Source: Gemmatimonadota bacterium
Lineage (GTDB): Bacteria; Gemmatimonadota; Gemmatimonadetes; Longimicrobiales; Gaopeijiaceae
Length of the DNA: 64,000 nt
Reading direction: 5' to 3'
Assembly (NCBI GenBank): GCA_022571515.1
Contig: JACZXQ010000018.1
Span: forward strand, 19,439 to 83,438
The position numbers were made by a program, and so were the translations under genes. Below, piece by piece: positions 10,063 through 19,377 of the stretch (position 1 is the first letter of the stretch; the number at the start of each line of letters is the position of its first letter). The notes under the pieces are model-generated. The model was not told where the DNA came from. It searched no databases and saw nothing but the letters and a program-made list of their open reading frames with translations.

Positions 10063-11256
10063 GTGGGTGCTGACGCGCTGTTGACCGTGGCAGACCGGGT
10101 TTCCGAGGTGCAGGCTGCACTCGCGGACTCGGACCTCGATGGATGGCTGCTGTACGAATTTCACGGGCAAAACCGGGTCGCGGGTGCGCTCCTCGGGCTC
10201 GAGTCGACGATGCGGCGCTCTTTTACCATGGTGCCCGTCGAAGGCGAACCCGTCGCCTTGATCCACGCCGTGGAGCCTTCTTCGTGGCGGCACTGGCCCT
10301 GGCGCAAGATCGTCTATTCTGGCTGGCGTGAGATGGAAGCGCGCTTGGCCGAATTACTCGAGGGCAAGGCGCGGGTGGCCATGGAGGTCTCTCGACGCTC
10401 GAGCGTGCCGACGATGGACATGGTGCCTTCGGGGGTGGTAGACCTGGTCCTCGAGTCAGGCGTCGAGATCGTCAGCTCGGGGAACCTGATTTCGACCTTC
10501 TATTCGGCCTGGTCGGAGGAACAACTCGAAGAGCACAAGAACAGCGCCGAGGTCGTCAAGACTGTAGCGCGTGACGCGTTCGAGCGGGCGGCGGAGGCAG
10601 TGCGGTCGGGCAGCCCGCTGAGCGAGGGCGATCTAACGCGGTGGATCGAGGCAGAGTTACCGGCACGCGGACTCGGTCTGGGCGTCGGCTGCATCGTGGC
10701 GATCGGGCCGCGCGCGGCGGATCCGCATTACGAGCCTGGACCGACCGGCGAGGTCATCGGCCAGGGAGAACTCCTGCTCATCGACCTCTGGGGCAAGGCC
10801 ACTGAGGAGGGCGTGCCCGCCGACCAGACCTGGATGGGAATCTTGGATGACCATGTGCCGGAGCGGGCGCAGGAGATCTGGGAGGCGGTGCGCGACGCGC
10901 GCGACGCCGCGGTCGAGTTCCTGCGCGAGCGTTTCGAGGAGGGCTCCGAGGTGAAGGCGTTGGAGATCGACGATGTCGTTCGGCGTGTCATTCAGGAGCG
11001 AGGGTACGGTGAGTGGTTCGTCCACCGCACCGGGCATTCCATCGACAGGGAGTTGCATGGAAGCGGCCCCAACCTCGACAACCTCGAGACCCGTGACGAC
11101 CGGTTGCTCGTGCCGGGCGTGGGTTTCTCGATCGAGCCGGGCATCTACCTTGCGGACGACATTGGGATTCGCAGCGAGATCAACGTGAACTGGGGTGTCA
11201 ACGGCCCCGAGGTGACGCCGGGTGAGCCCCAGATGGAGATCTTCACACTTCTTTAG
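10063..11256 (+). CDS. M24-family metallopeptidase (Xaa-Pro peptidase-like)
   Basis: A 397-residue cytoplasmic pita-bread-fold peptidase. The N-terminal creatinase-like domain (about 1-150) precedes the catalytic domain. Metal ligands can be assigned: Asp241 (LLLIDLWG), Asp254 (PADQTW), His in HRTGHSID, Glu in SIEPGIYL and Glu in GIRSEINV. The GTG start at 10063 follows an AGAAGGGTGG ribosome-binding region. A second M24 protein, aminopeptidase P-like, lies at 36.0 kb and is distinct. The exact peptide substrate is not evident. Confidence 0.88.
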   Translation: MGADALLTVADRVSEVQAALADSDLDGWLLYEFHGQNRVAGALLGLESTMRRSFTMVPVEGEPVALIHAVEPSSWRHWPWRKIVYSGWREMEARLAELLEGKARVAMEVSRRSSVPTMDMVPSGVVDLVLESGVEIVSSGNLISTFYSAWSEEQLEEHKNSAEVVKTVARDAFERAAEAVRSGSPLSEGDLTRWIEAELPARGLGLGVGCIVAIGPRAADPHYEPGPTGEVIGQGELLLIDLWGKATEEGVPADQTWMGILDDHVPERAQEIWEAVRDARDAAVEFLRERFEEGSEVKALEIDDVVRRVIQERGYGEWFVHRTGHSIDRELHGSGPNLDNLETRDDRLLVPGVGFSIEPGIYLADDIGIRSEINVNWGVNGPEVTPGEPQMEIFTLL

Positions 11257-11328
11257 ATACCGTCCAGCCGGCACGGGCTTCGGTGCGCGGAGATCTGTTC
11301 GGGGCCGAGCTCGGCACGTGAGGCTTCC

Positions 11329-13791
11329 GTGACACAGGAACGATGCTTCGTGAGGGTCGCGCTCCCGTTGCCCTTGGACCGCACCTTCACGTACTCCATT
11401 CCCGGCCGTCACGTCCCCGCTGCCGGCACGAGAGTGCTGGTGCCCTTCCGCAGAGAGCAGCGGATCGGTTGGGTGGTCGGCCCGAGTGACGCAGCTGGGC
11501 TCGCCAATGTCCGCCCGGTCCTCAGTATACTGGATCAAGAGCCGTCGGTCCCCCAAGAGCTCGTCGCCCTGGCCCGATGGCTGTCGGACTACTACCTGAC
11601 TTCGCTCGGTATCGCGCTTCGGGCCATCGTTCCCGCAGTCCTTTGCGACGTGTCACGCCACAGTCTCACGCGTATCAGCGACCCGCCTTCCCAGTTGCGG
11701 GCGCGTGAGGCGCGCCTGGTGGAGGCCCTGGATGCGCGCGGCGGAAGCGCTGCGGTACGTACTCTACGAAGGACGTTGGGCATGGGCTCGATCTGGCCGG
11801 AGATCAGGAGCCTCGAGGCGCTCGGCGTGGTTTCGCACACGCTGAGTCCTCCCAAGCCACCTTCCGTAAAAATCCGGAAGATCGTGACCCTGGAGCGCTG
11901 GATTTCGTCGCTCCAGGAGCTTGAAGAGTTGTTCGCGAGGGCGCCGCGCCAGCGCGAGGCCTACGATAGGTTGGCTGCGATGGGTGGGTCGGCGGAGCTG
12001 AGTGGCCTTCTCGGCGCTCATGGCTTCTCACGAGCGGTGATCGGGGGCCTCGAAGAAAAGCGTGTGGCCCGCGTCGAATCACGCGAAATGCTACGCGACC
12101 CGTTTGCGGGGGAGCAGGCACCTCCTCCGGTGCCGATGACTCCCACGGAGGCACAGGCCACTGCCATCCGTGCTTTGGTCTCGGCACTGGATGCCAGCAA
12201 GCCTAAGCCGTTCCTGCTGCACGGCGTGACCGGATCCGGAAAGACGCTCGTCTATATCGAGCTGCTGCGAGCTGTGCTCGAGCGGGGCAAGAGCGGGATC
12301 GTGCTCGTGCCCGAGATCGCTCTTACGCCCCAGGCTGTGTCCCGCTTCCGGACCCATTTCGGTTCCCAGGTCGCCGTGCTTCACTCCGGCTTGTCGGAGG
12401 GAGAACGGTACGACGCGTGGCGCCAACTCAAGGACGGAGAGCGGCGTATCGCCGTGGGGGCTCGATCTGCCTTGTTCGCACCGCTTTCGAACCTGGGCGC
12501 GATCGTGGTGGACGAGGAGCACGATGGCAGCTACAAGCAGGGTGAGACCCCGCGGTACCAGGGGAGGGATCTGGCCGTCGTACGTGCGTCGCTCTCGGGT
12601 GCGGTGTGCGTACTGGGGAGTGCCACGCCCTCACTAGAGAGTTGGGCCAACGCCCAGAGCGGGAAGTTCGACCTGCTTACGCTCCCGGATCGCGTCGGGG
12701 GTGCCAGTCTGCCCACTATCAAGGTCATCGACCTCAGAGAGGTGAAGAAGGCGGCACGTTCCGGCGACCGACCGGCCGCAACCAGCGAGGGGGGCACGGT
12801 GCTCTCCCCCCAGCTCTTTGACGCGGTCACCATACGGCTCGAGCGGGGCGAGCAGACGATCCTCCTCCTCAACCGGCGCGGTTATTCGTCGTTCATACAA
12901 TGCCGGGATTGTGGAGATGTGGCCTCGTGTGTGCGCTGCTCGGTCTCGCTCACCTACCATCGGACGCATCGACGGCTGCTCTGCCATCATTGCCGGCACG
13001 AGGAGCCGGCGCTCACTCGGTGTCCGCGGTGTGGGTCCACGGATCTGTCGCTCCGGGGATTGGGCACCGAGCAGGTGGAGCGCGTCGTGGCCGAGACCTT
13101 CCCGCACGCGCGTCTTGCCCGCATGGATGTGGACACGACCTCGGGCAAGTGGTCTCACCGCGAGATCTTGGGGCGGGTCGAGCGGGGCGAAGTGGACATC
13201 CTGCTCGGCACCCAGATGATCGCGAAGGGGCTCGACTTTCCGAGGGTTACGCTTGTGGGCGTGGTGAACGCCGACGTTGGGTTGCATCTGCCGGATTTTC
13301 GCGCCAGCGAGCGTACGTTCCAGTTGCTCAGCCAAGTAGCGGGGCGAGCGGGGCGGGGCGCGCTCGGCGGCGAGGTTCTCATTCAGACATCCGTTCCGGA
13401 CCACTACGCCGTCAAGGCGGCGGTGGCCCACGACTACGAGGCCTTCGCGCGCCGGGAGCTTCAAGGCCGGGTCGATCCGCCCTACCCGCCGAACGTCAGG
13501 CTCATCAACGTGATCATCAGCAGCCCGGACCAAGAGATCGCCGCGCGAGAAGCCGAGAGCGCGGCGCGCTGGGTCGAGCGCGAAGCCATCGAGGGGCCCA
13601 CCACCGTGGTCGTGGGCCCGGCACCCTCGCCCATCGAGCGCCTCCATGGCCGCTGGCGCTGGCATTTTCTTCTGCGTGGGAAGCGCCCGCGCGAGCTTGG
13701 CGAGGTGGCGCGCCGATTCGTTGACGGATTCCGGCCCCGCGGCAGGGACGTACGGATCATTCTGGATCGAGATCCCACCACGCTCATGTAG
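11329..13791 (+). CDS. priA: Primosomal protein N' (PriA helicase)
   Basis: Restarts stalled replication forks by 3'-5' helicase action and DnaB loading. At 820 residues it carries an N-terminal 3'-DNA-binding domain, Walker A GVTGSGKT, a DEEH Walker B (VVDEEHDGSYKQ), and a Cys-rich zinc-binding insert (CRDCGDVASCVRC ... CHHCRHEEPALTRCPRCG). Helicase motifs V and VI appear as GTQMIAKGLDFP and SQVAGRAGRG. It starts at GTG 11329. All family landmarks are intact. Confidence 0.97.
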   Translation: MTQERCFVRVALPLPLDRTFTYSIPGRHVPAAGTRVLVPFRREQRIGWVVGPSDAAGLANVRPVLSILDQEPSVPQELVALARWLSDYYLTSLGIALRAIVPAVLCDVSRHSLTRISDPPSQLRAREARLVEALDARGGSAAVRTLRRTLGMGSIWPEIRSLEALGVVSHTLSPPKPPSVKIRKIVTLERWISSLQELEELFARAPRQREAYDRLAAMGGSAELSGLLGAHGFSRAVIGGLEEKRVARVESREMLRDPFAGEQAPPPVPMTPTEAQATAIRALVSALDASKPKPFLLHGVTGSGKTLVYIELLRAVLERGKSGIVLVPEIALTPQAVSRFRTHFGSQVAVLHSGLSEGERYDAWRQLKDGERRIAVGARSALFAPLSNLGAIVVDEEHDGSYKQGETPRYQGRDLAVVRASLSGAVCVLGSATPSLESWANAQSGKFDLLTLPDRVGGASLPTIKVIDLREVKKAARSGDRPAATSEGGTVLSPQLFDAVTIRLERGEQTILLLNRRGYSSFIQCRDCGDVASCVRCSVSLTYHRTHRRLLCHHCRHEEPALTRCPRCGSTDLSLRGLGTEQVERVVAETFPHARLARMDVDTTSGKWSHREILGRVERGEVDILLGTQMIAKGLDFPRVTLVGVVNADVGLHLPDFRASERTFQLLSQVAGRAGRGALGGEVLIQTSVPDHYAVKAAVAHDYEAFARRELQGRVDPPYPPNVRLINVIISSPDQEIAAREAESAARWVEREAIEGPTTVVVGPAPSPIERLHGRWRWHFLLRGKRPRELGEVARRFVDGFRPRGRDVRIILDRDPTTLM

Positions 13792-13860
13792 GCTGCTCCC
13801 GAGCTGGGGTCCCCCTCATAGGTCATTGCAAGACGCCCTCGGGGAAGGGTAGGTTCGAGT

Positions 13861-14457
13861 ATGGGATGCTTGACTCTTAACGCCTCGTTTGAGCCGTTGA
13901 CGATCCTCACGGCTCGGCGCGCGGTCCGGCTGGTGTTGGACCGTAAGGCAGAGATTCTCGAAACAGACGACGCTCGTTCGTTTCGCTCCGAGTGCCGGAG
14001 CATTCCCTATCCGACCGTTATCCGCCTGGTGCGGTTCGTCCGCGTGCCTCGACGGTTTCGCCGGCAGGTCACGAATACATTCCTCTTCGCCCGCGACGGG
14101 TATTGCTGCCAGTATTGTGGCCGGCATCGTAGCCTGTTGAAAGGGCGGCAGTTCCTGACCCGGGACCACATCATTCCGATTTCGAGAGGTGGCGGAAACA
14201 CGTGGGACAACGTGGTGACCTCGTGTTCGCCATGTAACAACCGCAAGGGTGACGGGGTGCCCTCGGAAGTGGGTATGAAGCTGCTATGCACGCCAGGAGA
14301 ACCCAACCACGTACAACTGGTTTGGGCCGTGCGCCGGGTGACACCGGTGCAGGTGAAGTACATCCGGATGTTTTATGGAGAGGATGTACTGCGGGCACTC
14401 ACCGGCGGTGACGATAGCGTAGCAGAGTTGCTGCTTCAGTCCTCCAACCAGGCGTAG
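13861..14457 (+). CDS. HNH endonuclease-family protein
   Basis: A 198-residue protein with a zinc-supported HNH (beta-beta-alpha metal) domain: CxxC at Cys83/Cys86, catalytic-type DHIIPISRGG near 102, an N in TWDNVV, and a second CxxC at Cys122/Cys125 (SCSPCNNRKGD). The N-terminus (GCLTLNASFEPLTILTARRAV) is typical of a widespread single-gene chromosomal HNH family rather than a mobile homing enzyme. Its biological role in that family is not defined. The 3' end overlaps a convergent hypothetical gene by 22 bp. Confidence 0.85.
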   Translation: MGCLTLNASFEPLTILTARRAVRLVLDRKAEILETDDARSFRSECRSIPYPTVIRLVRFVRVPRRFRRQVTNTFLFARDGYCCQYCGRHRSLLKGRQFLTRDHIIPISRGGGNTWDNVVTSCSPCNNRKGDGVPSEVGMKLLCTPGEPNHVQLVWAVRRVTPVQVKYIRMFYGEDVLRALTGGDDSVAELLLQSSNQA

Positions 14458-14912
14458 GGTCGTTCGTAAAACTGGCCGGAGCCGCGCACGGTGCCCCACT
14501 CGGTGTGTTCCTTCCAGCGAATGATCCAACCGCGGTTTTCGTCCTGGATCACTTTGTAGGAGAACCCCGGAAACTCGGAGCGTTCTGCAAGGAATCGTGC
14601 AAGGGTTGCGGGGAGGTTGTCCGCACCCTCGACCGAAACCTGGCCCAAGTTGTCGAGAGGGTCATTGCGAAGGTCCGCCTCACTCATCTTGCAGGCTCGA
14701 ATGGCCTCCTCGACGGCGGTTGTGACCTCGCCAATCGCCTCGGCAGGAGTCGATCCGGTCCGTTGCTTGATGGCCTGCAAGATCTTGGTGGTGCTCGGAG
14801 TCCGCAACTCGCCAAGCACCATCTGCAACTGCTTCAGGATGCTCGCGTGAAGGCGGAGTAGCTGGGCGTACTCGCGCTTGGCCTTGTTGTCGCTAACGGT
14901 TGGGCCCGTCAT
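14436..14912 (-). CDS. Hypothetical protein, helical N-terminus
   Basis: A 158-residue soluble protein I do not recognise. Residues 1-90 are helical and charged (EYAQLLRLHASILKQLQMVL), and the last ~55 have aromatic beta-like character (FPGFSYKVIQDENRGWIIRW ... FYERPYAWLED). Codon use looks coding and there are no better overlapping frames. It is convergent with the HNH gene, overlapping by 22 bp. There is no signal peptide, membrane segment or catalytic motif. Confidence 0.6.
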   Translation of the reverse strand: MTGPTVSDNKAKREYAQLLRLHASILKQLQMVLGELRTPSTTKILQAIKQRTGSTPAEAIGEVTTAVEEAIRACKMSEADLRNDPLDNLGQVSVEGADNLPATLARFLAERSEFPGFSYKVIQDENRGWIIRWKEHTEWGTVRGSGQFYERPYAWLED

Positions 14913-15271
14913 TTGGCCTCCGGGCGAACGTGGTCTTCGAGCTCGCGCGTGGTCCCCGATCTGTCATGATTCCACCGCTGCCTTCGCTCCCGAGGCCCCT
15001 CGTCACCTGGAGTCAGCCCGGGGGATGGCGCTTGAATCCATCCGAAAGATTGCCCCTGTGCGCGACTCTCGTCGAGGCTTTCGTTTTCTGATTGGTCGGA
15101 TAACAGCGATCAGCGTAACGCCTTTTCAACGTGAACACCATCGTATGTGCTACGAGTTGTGGTTTACGGCAGGGCCGTTGTCCGTTAGAACTGGGGGTGA
15201 GATTCCCGGCGCCCAAGAGCGGGATCTCGAGCCGCTCGGGTCTTGCGAGGAGAACCGTAACGTGAACGATC
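14913..15271. other. 359-bp intergenic region without recognised gene
   Basis: Lies between two divergently transcribed hypothetical genes, so it must hold promoters for both, but I find no convincing -35/-10 pair. Small inverted stretches occur near 15205-15245 (GGGATCTCGAG and flanks). No tRNA, riboswitch core or longer coding frame with credible codon use was found. Confidence 0.5.
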
Positions 15272-15841
15272 ATGCCTGACGAGACACCTCGGGATGAGAG
15301 TGCAAAGAGGCCGACCCCCATCAGGGAAGCTGTCGGAGGCGCGGGCGAGGCTCAGGCTGGATCCGGCGACCGAAGGCGGGACGGCCGGGGAAAGATACCG
15401 AGGCAGACGGGGGATCATGCTCCCTTGGACGGTCGGGCTTCTTCGTCTCCAGGGCTCAGGGGGCAGAAAGAGCGGCCCGCGGGTCCGAAGCCGACGGGTG
15501 GGGCTCGGAAGGACCGGAAGCCGAAGCGCCCGGTCTCGACCCGTGGCTCGGTGGAGAGGACCGGCTCGCAGCGCACGCTTCCTGAAGACATGCCGTCCAG
15601 GACGTTCTCGGCCAATGGAGTTGAATGGATCGTCCGGCTCTCCGGCAAGGCCTTCGCAGGCGTGACGCCTCGGTTGGGGGCGCCGTTGCTCGAACTCACC
15701 TTCTATCATCCTGAGGCTCCCACCTCGGCGGTCAGCCGAACGCTGACCGTCGGTCGGTCCCTCGACGGAGTGGCTGAGGAGTCCTTCCCGGGGCTCCTGG
15801 AAGCGGCGCGGCCGGTATCAGACACGTCTGACCGGGCGTAG
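15272..15841 (+). CDS. Hypothetical protein with basic disordered N-terminus
   Basis: 189 residues, not recognised. The first ~105 residues are low-complexity and very rich in Arg, Gly, Lys and Pro, probably disordered. A compact C-terminal module follows (SRTFSANGVEWIVRLSGKAF, then ELTFYHPEAPTSAVSRTLTV), which looks like a small beta-rich domain of about 75 residues. The ATG follows GCGAGGAGAACC. The other frames over the N-terminal part are also open, a consequence of high GC, so the start is less certain than the C-terminal domain. It ends 73 bp before an ECF sigma gene. Confidence 0.55.
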   Translation: MPDETPRDESAKRPTPIREAVGGAGEAQAGSGDRRRDGRGKIPRQTGDHAPLDGRASSSPGLRGQKERPAGPKPTGGARKDRKPKRPVSTRGSVERTGSQRTLPEDMPSRTFSANGVEWIVRLSGKAFAGVTPRLGAPLLELTFYHPEAPTSAVSRTLTVGRSLDGVAEESFPGLLEAARPVSDTSDRA

Positions 15842-15914
15842 GCCCTACCAGACTAGTCCTGTTTGGCCGAGATTTCCGTGCGATTCTCAACAGCGCGGAC
15901 CCACTGAGTGTCTC

Positions 15915-16490
15915 ATGGTTGCAATGGGAAGACCCGACGACAGCGAACTCGTCCGCCGAGCCCGTGGCGGTGATGGCGACGCGTTCGGCGTTCTCGTCGA
16001 TCGGTACATGCGGGCCGCATATGCCGTCGCGCTCTCGGTTACAGGATCGCACGAAGACGCGGAGGACGCCGCCCAGGAGTCGTTTATGGTAGCGCTCCAG
16101 AAGCTCGAGGAGTGCCGGAGTCCCGAGCGGTTCGCCGGATGGCTGCTGACGATCGTGCGGAACCGGTCGAGGAACCTCGTGCGAAGGGAGTCGCTCAGAG
16201 ATACGGACCAGGTGCCCGCAAGCGCACGCTCGCGGGCTCCGACGCCGGAGCTGGAAACCGAGCGCTCCGAACTGAGGGGCCGGCTCGCGGAGGCCCTCGA
16301 CGTATTACCGCAAGCACAACGGGAGATCGTGTTGCTGCATGACCTCGAGGGATGGAAGCACAGGGAAATCGCCGAGCGACTGGAGATTCCGGCAGGAACC
16401 GTTCGCTCGCACCTTCATTTCGCCCGGATGGCTCTCCGAGATGCACTCGATGAGAGCCCTGTCCGGGAGGTAGGTGAGGAAAGGGCATGA
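15915..16490 (+). CDS. ECF RNA polymerase sigma factor (efflux operon)
   Basis: 191 residues with both ECF regions. Region 2 includes AFGVLVDRYMRAAYAVALSV and DAEDAAQESFMVAL; region 4 includes LDVLPQAQREIVLLHDLEGW and a helix-turn-helix EIAERLEIPAGTVRSHLHFA. Its stop overlaps the following gene by 4 bp. It heads a seven-gene run ending in a MacAB-like permease, so it probably controls its own operon, with the next gene as anti-sigma factor. This regulatory logic is inferred from gene order. Confidence 0.92.
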   Translation: MVAMGRPDDSELVRRARGGDGDAFGVLVDRYMRAAYAVALSVTGSHEDAEDAAQESFMVALQKLEECRSPERFAGWLLTIVRNRSRNLVRRESLRDTDQVPASARSRAPTPELETERSELRGRLAEALDVLPQAQREIVLLHDLEGWKHREIAERLEIPAGTVRSHLHFARMALRDALDESPVREVGEERA

Positions 16491-16903
16491 GCAAGGTCGA
16501 GACAGGCGGCCCCGATGGCCGCGAGGACCACGATGACGGTTTGACTTCGCACATCCTGATGGCGGAGCTGGATCCGGGGATTTCGGACTCGGGGTACTGG
16601 GATCGCTTCCGCTTCCACGTCATGTCTGAGGCCGAGGCGGAATTGGCCAGGAGGCGTGCGGCTGGAGTCACTATCGGCGAGGTGCTCGAAAAGTGGTCGA
16701 GGACACTCGTGCCGCTTGCGGCGGCGGCGGCGGCGGTAGCCTTGATCTTGATTTGGAGGGGGCCCCCCAACGACGCGCCGCCCACGATGGGAATCGAGGA
16801 GGCCCTCACGTGGGATCTCGAGGACGAGGTCTTGCCGACGTTGTTCGGCGGTGAAGCGCCGGGTGAGGCGAGTGCGTTCATCTTTGCGTCGGAGGCGTTC
16901 TAG
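16487..16903 (+). CDS. Probable membrane anti-sigma factor
   Basis: 138 residues: a cytoplasmic acidic N-terminus (about 1-72), a single membrane span at about 74-92 rich in Ala, Val and Ile, and a ~45-residue extracytoplasmic tail. It lacks the HxxxCxxC zinc motif of ZAS-type anti-sigma factors. The assignment rests on topology, size and 4-bp overlap with the ECF sigma gene. The run of Ala codons at about 16716-16740 is a GCG/GCT repeat. Confidence 0.62.
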   Translation: MSKVETGGPDGREDHDDGLTSHILMAELDPGISDSGYWDRFRFHVMSEAEAELARRRAAGVTIGEVLEKWSRTLVPLAAAAAAVALILIWRGPPNDAPPTMGIEEALTWDLEDEVLPTLFGGEAPGEASAFIFASEAF

Positions 16904-16905
16904 TC

Positions 16906-17358
16906 ATGGCTATGGAGAGTAGACTGAAGGCTCGGCTCGTGACGGTGGTCGTGCTGGCACTGGTGTTCGGCACCGGTGTTACCACTGGCTTGGCGTGGGA
17001 CAGTACGCCGGAGGTGGCACAGGCCGAGCACGAGGGTGGAGAGAGAGAGGTCCGGGACCGCGGCGGCCGATCAGACCGGGGCCGGCGCCCACTCCTGGTC
17101 GAGCGGGTGGGGCTGACCGCTGAGCAGAAGGCTCAGGTCGATGAGATCGTAAAGAAGAGCAGGCAGCGGATGAGGAGCCTCGAGAAAGACACGAGACCTC
17201 AGTATCACGCGATCATCGAGGAGACTCGCACCGCCATCATGGAAGTGTTGACGACTGAACAGCGTGCCGAGTACGAGATGCTCCTGTCGGAGCATGACCG
17301 TGAGCGTGAGGAACATCGGCGCGGACGATCGAACTCGAGCAGGGATTCTGAAAGATAA
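16906..17358 (+). CDS. Spy/CpxP-like periplasmic protein (LTxxQ-type)
   Basis: 150 residues with an N-terminal signal anchor (about 9-30), a charged linker rich in Arg, Asp and Gly, and a helical core containing the LTAEQKAQVDEIVKKSR and LTTEQRAEYEMLLSEHD repeats that mark the Spy/CpxP/Zra group of periplasmic chaperones and sensors. Located between an anti-sigma gene and a TolC gene, it may sense envelope or metal stress for the operon. That role is an inference. Confidence 0.72.
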   Translation: MAMESRLKARLVTVVVLALVFGTGVTTGLAWDSTPEVAQAEHEGGEREVRDRGGRSDRGRRPLLVERVGLTAEQKAQVDEIVKKSRQRMRSLEKDTRPQYHAIIEETRTAIMEVLTTEQRAEYEMLLSEHDREREEHRRGRSNSSRDSER

Positions 17359-17359
17359 G

Positions 17360-18669
17360 ATGATGATGAAGATGATGACGCTGTGGCTGGGCGCCATGCT
17401 GGTGCTCGGCGGAACTTTGACCGCACAAATCGGCCCTCCGCCCACGGAGCCGATGGCGAGCATCTCGCTCGAGGAGGCCATTCGGATAGCGCTCCGGCGC
17501 AGTCCGGCTTTGGCTCAGTCGGATCAGGCCGTAGGTAATGCGGAGGAGTCGCGACGCACCTCGTGGGGTGCGTTCCTGCCGAGTCTGAGCATGAGTTCGG
17601 GCGCCTCGCTCCGCAGTGTCGAGCGCTTCGACACGAACACCGACCGCATCGTCTCGGGAAGTTCCGACTCGTACAACGCCGGTCTCTCGGCCTCGATGGA
17701 CGTGTTCCAGGGTGGCGCTCGTTTCGACGAGATGGCGCGAAGCCGCGCCGACATCGTGGCCGCGCAGGCGAGACGGGAGACGCAGCGCTTCAACGTCACG
17801 CTTCAGACCAAGAACTTCTTCTTTCAGGCGCTCGAACAGCAGGACCTGCTCGAGGTGGCGACCCGGCGAATCGACCAGGCCGAGCAGAGCCTGGAGTTGA
17901 CGCGACGTCGGGCACTGGCTGGCGTGGCCACACGCTCGGACACGCTGCGCGCGCGGCTGGAGTTGATCAATGCGCGCCAGAATGTGCTCACGTCCGAGGT
18001 TCGGACTCGGGCGGCCCGTTTCGCGCTCGGACGCCACGTCGGCCTTTCCGAGCCCGTCGCGCCCGAGGTGCCAGACGACCTGGATCCCCGGCCACTCCGC
18101 CTCAGTGAGGAGGAGATACTCGCATCCGCCGAGAATCAGGCCCCGACAGTCATCGCCGCTGAGGAGGGAGCTCGGGCCTCAAGGGCCGGCCTGAAGGCCG
18201 CCCAATCGGCCTTTCTGCCCAGTCTGCGCATCCGCGGTGGGTACACGTGGGCCAATCAGGGCGCGTCGTTCTCGGGGGGCTCCCTCAGTTGGAATACGAA
18301 CCTCACGATGTCGTACAACATCTTCAATCGCTTCACTCGTGGAGCGAGCATCGCGAGGGCCGAGTACTCGGATCGCGTGGCGCGCTTCCAGGCTGAAGAT
18401 GCGAGGCTGGCGGCACGTCAGAACGCCGATGGCGCCCTCAGGGCGGTCACAACCGCAGAACGGGCCATCGCGATCCAGCATGAGGCTGTGGCGGTATCCG
18501 ATGAAGACCTGAGGGTGGTACGCGAGCGCTACAGGCTGGGTGTGGCGATCATACTCGATGTGATTACCAGTCAGATCTCGTCCGACCAGGCCAGGGTCGA
18601 TCTCGTGCGGGCGCGGTATGACTATCTTGTCGCACGTGCGGAGTTGGAGTCGATCCTCGGGAGGGAATT

Positions 18670-18673
<4 letters not shown>
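17360..18673 (+). CDS. TolC-family outer membrane efflux protein
   Basis: 437 residues, starting at ATG 17360 immediately after the previous stop; a longer frame from 17264 overlaps that gene. The signal peptide is [23 protein letters not shown]. The two structural repeats of the TolC fold are seen: [20 protein letters not shown] near the start and [17 protein letters not shown] in the second half, each followed by long helices and short strand pairs. It would form the outer-membrane duct for the ABC/adaptor genes downstream. Overlaps the ATPase start by 4 bp. Confidence 0.9.

Positions 18674-19373
<700 letters not shown>

Positions 19374-19377
<4 letters not shown>

Noticed and set aside
12634..13665. 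Minus-strand 343-residue open frame
   Set aside because: Antisense to the conserved helicase core of priA and without recognisable features.
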